From the NCBI GenBank assembly GCA_958372035.1, contig CATXML010000023.1:1-11637 (forward strand): a stretch of 11,637 bases of DNA, written 5' to 3'. Shown here one piece after another: positions 1-5,329 of the stretch; the first letter of the stretch is position 1, and every line of letters starts with the position of its first letter. Position numbers and translations under genes: made by a program. A model generated the notes under the pieces. The model made no database searches. It was not told where the DNA came from and saw nothing but the letters and a program-made list of their open reading frames with translations. Source of the DNA: an uncultured Collinsella sp. Its GTDB lineage: Bacteria; Actinomycetota; Coriobacteriia; Coriobacteriales; Coriobacteriaceae.

Positions 1-27
1 TTTTTTGGACGGTCGGAAAATCCCTCA

Positions 28-66
28 AATAAAAAACGGGGCCGGCCTTACGCCGAGCCCCGTTTT
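28..66 (-). terminator. Intrinsic terminator of the PTS operon
   Basis: A 10-bp perfect stem (33-42 pairing with 57-66, core ACGGGGC/GCCCCGT) is extended by an inner 4-bp CGGC/GCCG stem around a CTTAC loop. On the minus strand it is followed by a run of Ts (TTTTTTATTT). It lies about 45 bases beyond the EIID stop codon, which fits Rho-independent termination of the SIS-EIIC-EIID transcript. Confidence 0.88.
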
Positions 67-111
67 CAAACGGTCAGTTAGTTATCCAACGCGCGAGCAT
101 AGCAGTCAACA

Positions 112-960
112 TTACGCCGCCGCGAACACTCCCAAGCCCGTTCCGATGATGCAGATTGCGAAGATGCCCAAGATGATCCAAATGGTCTTGACGCCCTTTT
201 TATAGAGGGCAACGCAAGCGAACGTTGCCAGCAAGGGCAGCAGACCGGGGAAGATCGAATCGAACAGATCCTGCAGGACAATCTCCGAACCACCCACGTC
301 AAAGGTCAAAGCCGTGGACAGCGAGACCTGTGCCGCAATCATGGCGCCGATAACGGTCATTCCGAGAACACCGGCAGCATGCGTCATGCGAGACATAAGG
401 TTGCTCTCTTCGGACTGCTGCAAAAACTTGGTTCCCAAGTCGTAACCCAGATGGGCGGCGACGATACGCGTTGCAAAGTTAATCACGGAGTAGATGAGCG
501 CGTACACGATGGGGCCGAGCGGGTTGCCCGTCGAAGCGATGCCAATACCAATGCCGGCGGCAACCACGCGGAACGTACCCCAGTAGAACGAATCGCCGAT
601 GCCGGAAAGCGGTCCCATAAGGCCGACCTTCATGGCGTTAATCGAGGACGTGTCGAAGTTCTTATCGGCAGCCGCCTGCTCTTCCATCGAAACCGTTAGG
701 CCGGCTACAAACGGAAGCACATGAGGCGTGATGTTAAAGAACTCGGTATGGCGATCGAGCGCCGCATAGTAATCGTCGTCGTTGGGATAGATCTTTCGCA
801 GGGGCTTCTGAATGGTGTACATGAAGCCCATTGCCATCATCTTGTCGTACGACTGCGAGCACTGGCTCGTAAACTGGCGAAGGAACATGCTCCGATACAT
901 ATCGGGAGTCATAATCGCGTCCTTCTTGGCCTCTTTGAGGTCGGTGTTCTGGATAGCCAT
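112..960 (-). CDS. PTS mannose/fructose/sorbose family transporter subunit IID
   Basis: This is the integral-membrane EIID subunit of a mannose-family phosphotransferase system, 282 residues and normal for the family. It works with EIIC as the membrane channel that brings in the sugar while EIIB phosphorylates it. The N-terminal part shows the family pattern (an MYRSMFLRQF segment, then a GFMYTIQKPL stretch near residues 45-54). A central glycine-rich segment reads GLMGPLSGIGDSFYWGT, a hallmark of EIID. The C-terminal third contains hydrophobic membrane segments. The start is fixed by an AGGAGGA ribosome site at 967-973, 6 bases before the ATG. The ATG shares one base with the EIIC stop (TAATG), which indicates translational coupling. 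Family assignment is firm; the substrate is not readable from this protein. Confidence 0.95.
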   Translation of the reverse strand: MAIQNTDLKEAKKDAIMTPDMYRSMFLRQFTSQCSQSYDKMMAMGFMYTIQKPLRKIYPNDDDYYAALDRHTEFFNITPHVLPFVAGLTVSMEEQAAADKNFDTSSINAMKVGLMGPLSGIGDSFYWGTFRVVAAGIGIGIASTGNPLGPIVYALIYSVINFATRIVAAHLGYDLGTKFLQQSEESNLMSRMTHAAGVLGMTVIGAMIAAQVSLSTALTFDVGGSEIVLQDLFDSIFPGLLPLLATFACVALYKKGVKTIWIILGIFAICIIGTGLGVFAAA

Positions 961-1733
961 TAGAAGTCCTCCTCTTCATCTGCAGCAACCGTCTGCGGAC
1001 CGGACGAGCCCTCGCGGAAGGCCAGGAGCAGCGCGACGCAAATGGCAGCTGCGGCGACGCCGACCACGTCCATCTTGAGGTAGATGACCATAATGAAGCC
1101 CAGGAACAGCCAGGGAAGGAGCTTGTTATCGCCCATGGTCCTGATAAGAAGAGCGAAGCCGATGCAGACCATGACGCCGGACGCAACGTTGAGGCCGTCC
1201 ATCACAAACTGCGGAATCGCGTTGAGCGCATTGTTGATAAGGTCGGCACCAAAGAACAGCGAGCCAAACACCAGCAGTGCAGACGGAATGCCAATCGACA
1301 GCGGCACGATGGTCAGATGGTACAGATTCGCCTTGGCAAGATCGCGATTTGCCAGAGCGGTCTCAATCTTCTTGCAGGCAAAGGCACCCGGAACGGCGTA
1401 GCAGAAGTTGCGCCACACCTGAAGGAAGACGGAGACGGGAAGGGCGAGCGCGACGGCAGTTGCCGTGCCCGTACCCGTAATGACGGCAAACGCGCAGCCA
1501 AGCACGCCGGAGGCATAGACCTCGGGAGGAACCGCCGCGCCGACCATGATGGCGCCCATGAACATGGACTCCAAAGCAGCGCCGACGATAACGCCCTGCT
1601 GGACATCGCCAAGGATCAAGCCGACAAACAGGCTCGTAAACAGCGGACGACCAAGCATCGTAATGCCAAATAATTGCTCGTCCATGGACGCAATAAATGC
1701 GACCAGTGCAACTAGAAGATACTGGACAACCAT
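960..1733 (-). CDS. PTS mannose/fructose/sorbose family transporter subunit IIC
   Basis: This is the membrane EIIC subunit (257 residues), which forms the sugar-translocating channel with EIID. It is almost wholly hydrophobic. Recognisable family segments include SMDEQLFGITMLGRPLF near the N-terminus, GLILGDVQQGVIVGAALESMFMG around residues 38-60, and an acidic C-terminal tail ending EEEDF. I prefer the ATG at 1733 to an in-frame TTG at 1742, because a GGGG ribosome-site-like stretch at 1744-1747 is correctly spaced for the ATG and almost touches the TTG. The gene follows the SIS gene after 81 bases containing a strong hairpin and overlaps EIID by one base. The EIIA protein also ends in an acidic run plus Phe (EEEEF), perhaps by coincidence. 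Confidence 0.95.
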   Translation of the reverse strand: MVVQYLLVALVAFIASMDEQLFGITMLGRPLFTSLFVGLILGDVQQGVIVGAALESMFMGAIMVGAAVPPEVYASGVLGCAFAVITGTGTATAVALALPVSVFLQVWRNFCYAVPGAFACKKIETALANRDLAKANLYHLTIVPLSIGIPSALLVFGSLFFGADLINNALNAIPQFVMDGLNVASGVMVCIGFALLIRTMGDNKLLPWLFLGFIMVIYLKMDVVGVAAAAICVALLLAFREGSSGPQTVAADEEEDF

Positions 1734-1754
1734 TTCGATCAACCCCAGAAACAG

Positions 1755-1793
1755 GTCTGCAGGCGAGGCATTCTGCGCAGCTCGCCTGCAGAC
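1755..1793 (-). other. Intercistronic hairpin between the SIS gene and EIIC
   Basis: Thirteen base pairs are perfect (1755-1767 with 1781-1793, GTCTGCAGGCGAG/CTCGCCTGCAGAC) around a 13-base loop. No T-run follows on the minus strand, so it is not a classical terminator. It lies between the SIS stop codon and the EIIC ribosome site. It may be an mRNA-processing or stability element that sets relative expression of enzyme and transporter; that role is inferred. Confidence 0.7.
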
Positions 1794-1814
1794 AACCGCA
1801 GCAATTTGAGAGGA

Positions 1815-2849
1815 TTAGTAGTTCATCTGGTGATAGTAACGGCGCGTGGTGAGCGGGTGGTTACGGACGTGCTCGAGATGGCAGCTCAGACGCTCGGTGA
1901 TGGTGTAGGTGACCATTGGGGAGACGATCTTGCGGAACTCGGGGTCGCTGAACGGCAGCTCGACCTCGGCGGTGTCAAACTTGTTCACGCGGACGTTGAC
2001 GCCCTTCTCGTCGGCGAGCATGTGAGTGAAGTTGTCCACGCGGTCCATGAGCTTACGGGTGTCGTCCTCGCCGTAGAGCATGATGAGGCTCGTGCCTTCC
2101 TCGCACAGCTCGATGGTGCCGTGGAAGAACTCGGCGGCGTGGATGGACTTGGTCTTGATCCACTGCATCTCCTCGAGGATGCACATGGCGTAGTCGTAGG
2201 CCTCACCCCAGAGCATGCCGGAGCCAATCACCATGTGGTAATCGGTATCCTTGAAGTCCTCGGCCATGGCGGCGCAGCGCTCGTCCTGAGCGTCCTTGGC
2301 CTTGATGAGGTACGGAGCGATGTTGCCGAACTCTTCCATGAAGGTGTCGTACTTGGGGAAGGCGCCGGCGTTCTTGAGGAAGCGGGCGACCAGCGTGATC
2401 TGGTAGGTGTAGATGGCCTCGCACAGAACGTCGTCCTCGGCGAAGCTGAAGAACTTGTAATCGGCGTACTCGGTGGCCGGGGTGTTGTCGTTGGAGACAT
2501 ACATCAGCGTGCGGGCGCCCTGCTCCTGGCAGAACTTGGCAGCCTCAATGATCTCGGGGGTGGTGCCGGTACGGGTGGAGAAGACGCAGACAGAATCCTT
2601 GTTGAAGGTCTTGGGCGGGCAGGCGAGGAACTCTGCGGCGATCTCGCAGTGGACATCGACGTCGGCCGTGGTGGTCTCGACCCAATACTTCATCGGGAGC
2701 GTGTGGGCCCAGGTGCCGCCGCAGCCGATGAAGAAGATGTTGGAATAACCCTGCTCGCAGACCTCGTCCACGGCAGCCTCAATCTGAGGACGGAGAGCGA
2801 GGGCATCGCTCACAACCTTCTCGTAACGAGGCTCATCGAAATTGAACAT
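1815..2849 (-). CDS. SIS-domain sugar isomerase/deglycase, FrlB/GfrE/GfrF-like (putative Amadori-product-6-phosphate deglycase)
   Basis: This 344-residue protein carries two SIS (phosphosugar-binding) domains and no glutaminase domain, matching the length of FrlB. FrlB-type enzymes split fructoselysine-6-phosphate (GfrE: glucoselysine-6-phosphate) into glucose-6-phosphate and lysine. Visible landmarks are IFFIGCGGTW at residues 38-47, the phosphate-binding STRTGTTPE loop at 91-99, an EFFHGTIEL segment (E240, H243, E247) corresponding to EFRHGPLEI of FrlB, and a C-terminal RRYY motif shared with FrlB. Lack of glutaminase and GlmS-type sequence argues against glucosamine-6-phosphate synthase. 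The AGGAG site at 2856-2860 is 6 bases from the ATG. It sits between EIIB and EIIC in a mannose-type PTS locus, so it should act on the imported phosphosugar. Family is firm; the exact conjugate is inferred. Confidence 0.9.
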   Translation of the reverse strand: MFNFDEPRYEKVVSDALALRPQIEAAVDEVCEQGYSNIFFIGCGGTWAHTLPMKYWVETTTADVDVHCEIAAEFLACPPKTFNKDSVCVFSTRTGTTPEIIEAAKFCQEQGARTLMYVSNDNTPATEYADYKFFSFAEDDVLCEAIYTYQITLVARFLKNAGAFPKYDTFMEEFGNIAPYLIKAKDAQDERCAAMAEDFKDTDYHMVIGSGMLWGEAYDYAMCILEEMQWIKTKSIHAAEFFHGTIELCEEGTSLIMLYGEDDTRKLMDRVDNFTHMLADEKGVNVRVNKFDTAEVELPFSDPEFRKIVSPMVTYTITERLSCHLEHVRNHPLTTRRYYHQMNY

Positions 2850-2869
2850 CCCTTACTCCTAACTCACTT

Positions 2870-2890
2870 GGATGAACCCTTCATTCATCC
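2870..2890. promoter_or_regulatory. Inverted repeat in the 5' leader of the SIS gene
   Basis: Perfect 7-bp arms (GGATGAA/TTCATCC) flank 7 bases, lying between the predicted promoter and the ribosome site of the SIS gene. The position just downstream of the expected transcription start suits an operator or a small leader hairpin. Function is not established. Confidence 0.4.
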
Positions 2891-2899
2891 CATGACGTT

Positions 2900-2927
2900 A
2901 TAATACTTTATATAACTAACTATGCAA
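2900..2927 (-). promoter_or_regulatory. Predicted sigma-70-type promoter for SIS-EIIC-EIID
   Basis: The minus strand reads TTGCAT (2927-2922), 16 bases, then TATTAT (2905-2900), about 50 bases before the SIS start codon. It lies in an AT-rich stretch just beyond the terminator-like hairpin that follows EIIB, so it could drive the second half of the locus independently. Confidence 0.55.
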
Positions 2928-2961
2928 GAACTATTTCAGATTTTTTTGATTTTTCTTTAAT

Positions 2962-2992
2962 AAAAAGCCCGCCGATCAAATGATCGACGGGC
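2962..2992 (-). terminator. Terminator-like hairpin between EIIB and the SIS gene
   Basis: An 11-bp stem (2967-2977 with 2982-2992, GCCCGYCGATC with one G-T pair) closes a 4-base loop and is followed on the minus strand by TTTTTA. It is 52 bases past the EIIB stop. Form and orientation are those of a Rho-independent terminator, complete or partial, inside the PTS locus. It would uncouple EIIA-EIIB from the enzyme and membrane subunits. Confidence 0.8.
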
Positions 2993-3043
2993 ATAGGCAT
3001 AGAGCATTGGTTCAATAAATGCCGAGCAGCAACGTGTTTCCGG

Positions 3044-3517
3044 CTAGAAAACGTCCTTGGCAAACACCTTAGCGTCATTGGGGACCTGACGGATTTCGAT
3101 GGCCACGCCATCGCCCAGGAGCTCTTGGATATGCTCGGCATCTTTCTCGGTCGCAAAGATCGCAGGGGTCGGATGAAGCGTGGTCTCAGGGGTCTTTCGG
3201 GTTCCGCCCAGATTGATCTCTTTGATGTCTTTGCAACCCTTAGCGAGACGATAGACATCTTCAATCGTCTCAGTGATGATAAACAGCGAATACTTGTCGG
3301 TAACGCCGCTGTTGAGCGCCTCGATAGCAGCGTCAACATCCTTGATGACGAGTTTAACGCCGTTGGGGCGGGCGAGCCTCAAGGCCGCCTTCCTCATGTC
3401 GTCTTTTGCCACAGCATCGCTGGCAAGCAAGATGCAATCTACATCCAAAGCATGAGTCCAGGACATGGCAACTTGGCCGTGAATCAGTCGGTAATCAACT
3501 CTCGTAAGCTTAATCAT
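3044..3517 (-). CDS. PTS mannose/fructose/sorbose family transporter subunit IIB
   Basis: This cytoplasmic EIIB domain protein (157 residues) takes phosphate from EIIA and passes it to the incoming sugar. The N-terminus LTRVDYRLIHGQV contains the active-site histidine (H13 from the chosen start) in the family's D-x-R-x-x-H-G-Q-V signature. Further family features are a TPxDAxx-like region and the C-terminal IRQVPNDAK segment. I chose the ATG at 3517 over the one at 3526 because GGAG (3527-3530) is 9 bases from the former and touches the latter. It follows EIIA by 71 bases, and the two are separate polypeptides rather than a fused EIIAB. A terminator-like hairpin lies downstream. Confidence 0.95.
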   Translation of the reverse strand: MIKLTRVDYRLIHGQVAMSWTHALDVDCILLASDAVAKDDMRKAALRLARPNGVKLVIKDVDAAIEALNSGVTDKYSLFIITETIEDVYRLAKGCKDIKEINLGGTRKTPETTLHPTPAIFATEKDAEHIQELLGDGVAIEIRQVPNDAKVFAKDVF

Positions 3518-3588
3518 CGTTATCATCTCCGCACGTGATAAAGGGAATGACAGGTGTGGCCCCTAGCTAGGGCTAGAACCAGAACTAA

Positions 3589-4008
3589 CTAGAACTCTTC
3601 TTCCTCGGCGCCGGCAAGCATGTCCGCCGCCTCGCAAAGCTGAATAAACGAACGCGATCCCTCGACCGCGGCTTTGGCCTTGTCCGCATCCAGGGAGTCC
3701 AGCTGTGTAACCATTTCCACCAGCAGCGGCAAGTTCATTCCAGCGATTAACGTAAACGATCCGTCGGTCTGCCTCTGAATGAATTCGTTGTTTACAGAGC
3801 CGCCAAAGATGTCAGTCACGACAAACCAAGAGTCGGCAGGGTCCCTCGTCTCCATCCATGCATCAATCAACGCCGCGACGTCCCTTGAATCGTCATCGAC
3901 ATAGGCGCACAGGCACTCGATTCGGTCGTTGGTGCCCATCAGAATCTCCAGAGAGCTTTTCATGCCTTGGGCGAGATAACCATGACTCGCTAGCAATATC
4001 TTATTCAT
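3589..4008 (-). CDS. PTS sugar transporter subunit IIA, mannose (EIIA-Man) type
   Basis: This small cytoplasmic phosphocarrier (139 residues) accepts phosphate from HPr and hands it to EIIB. The N-terminus MNKILLASHGYLAQG carries the phosphorylated histidine (H9), and TDIFGGSVNNEF around residues 65-76 matches the DxFGGSPxN segment conserved in EIIA-Man. The usual linker to a fused EIIB is absent; the protein ends in an acidic EEEEF tail. The start is supported by TTGGAG ending 4 bases before the ATG. It is the first structural gene after the regulator, with a 135-base AT-rich gap holding candidate operator and promoter sequences. Confidence 0.94.
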   Translation of the reverse strand: MNKILLASHGYLAQGMKSSLEILMGTNDRIECLCAYVDDDSRDVAALIDAWMETRDPADSWFVVTDIFGGSVNNEFIQRQTDGSFTLIAGMNLPLLVEMVTQLDSLDADKAKAAVEGSRSFIQLCEAADMLAGAEEEEF

Positions 4009-4034
4009 AGTTCTCCAATACTAATAGGACGTAC

Positions 4035-4060
4035 TATATTGTCATAACAAAGTATATTAG
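4035..4060 (-). promoter_or_regulatory. AT-rich promoter/operator region upstream of EIIA
   Basis: The minus strand contains TTGCTA (just past 4060), a 17-base spacer and AATATA, or alternatively a TATAGT -10. The 12-mer TATATTGTCATA (4035-4046, plus strand) recurs in variant form upstream of the regulator and of the SIS gene. Interrupted dyad TTGT-N4-ACAA lies at 4039-4050. Exact promoter elements are uncertain. Confidence 0.4.
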
Positions 4061-4110
4061 CAATCTACCCTACGTGGTGTGTCTATTTTCCAAATCCGCG
4101 AACGGTAACA

Positions 4111-4132
4111 ATTGGTCGGTAAATCGACCAAT
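4111..4132. promoter_or_regulatory. 22-bp palindrome, candidate operator of the PTS locus
   Basis: Perfect 8-bp arms ATTGGTCG/CGACCAAT flank GTAAAT. It lies 12 bases past the regulator stop and about 100 bases upstream of EIIA. No T-run follows on either strand, so a terminator is unlikely. TTGGTC/GACCAA half-sites recall operators of GntR/HutC proteins such as NagR, though there the half-sites are closer. An operator for the adjacent regulator is inferred. Confidence 0.5.
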
Positions 4133-4143
4133 CTATCGCTAAT

Positions 4144-4848
4144 TTACAAATAGAACTTCAGTCGCTCGGTGCAGTACACCTGACGGGAGATGAAAAGCGG
4201 CTCGCCACTTGGGGCATAACGTCTATCGACAAACAGAAGCAGCGAAGAGTCCAGCTCCACGTTAAGGTATGCCGCCTCGAGCTCGCTCGCATAGCAGACC
4301 TCGAGCGTACGCGTGTTGGGACCCATCTTGATCCCCTGGCGATCGAGTACCGCCATCAGCGAATCATCGAGGGACTCATGCTCCAAAAAAGAAAGCGCAG
4401 CGGAATAGCTATTGGTTTCCAGCATCGTGGGCTTGCCATCCACAAGGCGCAGACGACGGCTACGCAATACCTTTTGGGTATCGTCTACGCCCAGGAACTT
4501 CGCGTCTCGCAGACTTGGGAAGTCCCAGCCCATTTCGAGAACCCTGGTAGACGCCTGTTTGCCCGCAAGCTGGCACGAATGGGTAAAGCTCTCACGGTCG
4601 TCCGCGGCATACATCTGCGTGTCCGACGAAACGAACGTGCCCTTGCCGCGGGCCCTCTCAACAAGCCCAGCATCTTCCATTTCTTTAATTGCGGAGCGAA
4701 CCGTTATTCGGCTCACGCCAAATTGCTCGATAAGCTCCGCCTCGGTCGGAAGCTTATCTCCCGGGCGGTACGTGCCGTTGGCGATTGAATCAGAAAGCGC
4801 ACGAACAATCTGTTTGTACAGGGGGATAACGCTATTTGCCTCAACCAT
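4144..4848 (-). CDS. GntR-family transcriptional regulator, HutC subfamily (UTRA domain)
   Basis: This sugar-responsive DNA-binding regulator probably controls the adjacent PTS genes. The N-terminal winged helix-turn-helix includes PLYKQI, then NGTYRPGDKLPTEAEL, FGVSRITVRSAI (recognition helix) and a GKGTFV wing. From about residue 90 to the end is a UTRA ligand-binding domain ending in a typical beta-rich FISRQVYC segment. HutC-type regulators usually bind phosphorylated sugars or related small molecules and release DNA. Of two in-frame ATGs (4857 and 4848) I favour 4848, as AAAGG (4859-4863) is 10 bases away from it but only 1 base from the other. The length (234 residues) is normal. It is co-directional with the PTS genes but separated by 135 bases carrying possible operators, so both autoregulation and operon control are plausible. 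Confidence 0.93.
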   Translation of the reverse strand: MVEANSVIPLYKQIVRALSDSIANGTYRPGDKLPTEAELIEQFGVSRITVRSAIKEMEDAGLVERARGKGTFVSSDTQMYAADDRESFTHSCQLAGKQASTRVLEMGWDFPSLRDAKFLGVDDTQKVLRSRRLRLVDGKPTMLETNSYSAALSFLEHESLDDSLMAVLDRQGIKMGPNTRTLEVCYASELEAAYLNVELDSSLLLFVDRRYAPSGEPLFISRQVYCTERLKFYL

Positions 4849-4895
4849 ATCAACCATACCTTTACAAGGAATCAGCAGCCTATAGATAAATGACT

Positions 4896-4947
4896 TATAT
4901 TGTATTAGAACTTTTTAGCACTCCACGCCATTTCCTATAATGTTTTA
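4896..4947. promoter_or_regulatory. Two copies of a TATAWTGTNWTA box upstream of the regulator gene
   Basis: TATATTGTATTA (4896-4907) and TATAATGTTTTA (4936-4947) lie about 48 and 88 bases upstream of the regulator start. They resemble boxes upstream of EIIA (4035-4046) and the SIS gene (2899-2910). They may be -10-like promoter sequences, regulator binding sites or both; AT-richness makes chance similarity possible. Confidence 0.35.
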
Positions 4948-5064
4948 GCAAACGAGGGGTTATTTTGCGTAAGCGGTGTAGAGTCCATCCATTTCCGCAT
5001 ACAGCTTCAATCTGATGGCGGTATATGCATCCGATAAGCCGATTGATTTTTATCTTCTACCTGT

Positions 5065-5100
5065 CTCACATTCATCCCTCGTCGTAGAGATGAATGTGAG
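5065..5100. repeat. Perfect 12-bp stem-loop in the divergent intergenic region
   Basis: CTCACATTCATC (5065-5076) pairs with GATGAATGTGAG (5089-5100) around a 12-base loop. There is no T-run on either side, so it is not a standard terminator. It abuts the repeat cluster at 5121-5250 and may belong to the same element. The stretch 4948-5064 holds nothing recognisable. Confidence 0.65.
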
Positions 5101-5120
5101 GTGAGAGATACGTACTTGAC

Positions 5121-5250
5121 GCGCGAGCGTGGATATTTGGACGGTTTTTGGGCTTTTGGCGGCCGATTTCGTCCGAAAATCCACGCTCATGCGGCAGACG
5201 TCCGAATTTCCACGCTCGTGTGCCAGAAAATCCACGCTCATCCGGCAGAT
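5121..5250. repeat. Clustered direct and inverted repeats (CCACGCTC family)
   Basis: Three direct copies of a unit with core CCACGCTC start at 5181, 5210 and 5232, each preceded by GAAAAT or GAATTT and followed by about 10 bases ending in GCCAGA or GGCAGA. An inverted copy of the core (GAGCGTGG) is at 5125-5132. Segments 5121-5142 and 5171-5192 are complementary at 18 of 22 positions across a 28-base loop. Irregular spacing (29 and 22 bases) and absence of unique spacers rule out a CRISPR array. It is probably a dispersed intergenic repeat; any apparent reading frames across it are repeat-derived. Confidence 0.7.
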
Positions 5251-5277
5251 TGGTCGAAGGCCCCATATGGGTATACT
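5250..5277 (+). promoter_or_regulatory. Predicted promoter of the M16 peptidase gene
   Basis: TTGGTC (5250-5255), 16 bases, then TATACT (5272-5277), giving a leader of about 45 bases that contains a small GCCCC/GGGGC hairpin (5299-5312). The -35 directly abuts the last copy of the CCACGCTC repeat. Confidence 0.5.
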
Positions 5278-5329
5278 CTCGGGGATTCGACTCGATTCGC
5301 CCCCGCTGGGGCGTCAAAGGAGACTGCAT

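Noticed and set aside
1806..2903. A 365-codon open frame on the plus strand opposite the SIS gene
   Set aside because: It is antisense to a well-recognised protein, is rich in Val/Leu/Gly/Asp as expected from complementing GC-biased codons, and has no ribosome site or family resemblance.
3561..3572. CCCTAGCTAGGG palindrome between EIIA and EIIB
   Set aside because: A 12-bp restriction-site-like palindrome with only a 4-bp hairpin possible and no T-tract; too weak to call an operator or terminator.
5171..5250. Possible CRISPR array
   Set aside because: Only three divergent units with uneven 22-29 base periods and no spacers; no cas genes nearby.
5129..5329. N-terminal extension of the peptidase from an upstream ATG
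   Set aside because: It runs through the repeat cluster and the predicted promoter. The ATG at 5330 has an AAAGGAG site at ideal spacing and gives a normal family N-terminus.
5050..5329. Small minus-strand frames encoding repeated ERGFSD/ERGNSD-like peptides
   Set aside because: The peptide repetition comes directly from the DNA repeats at 5121-5250, and there is no ribosome site.
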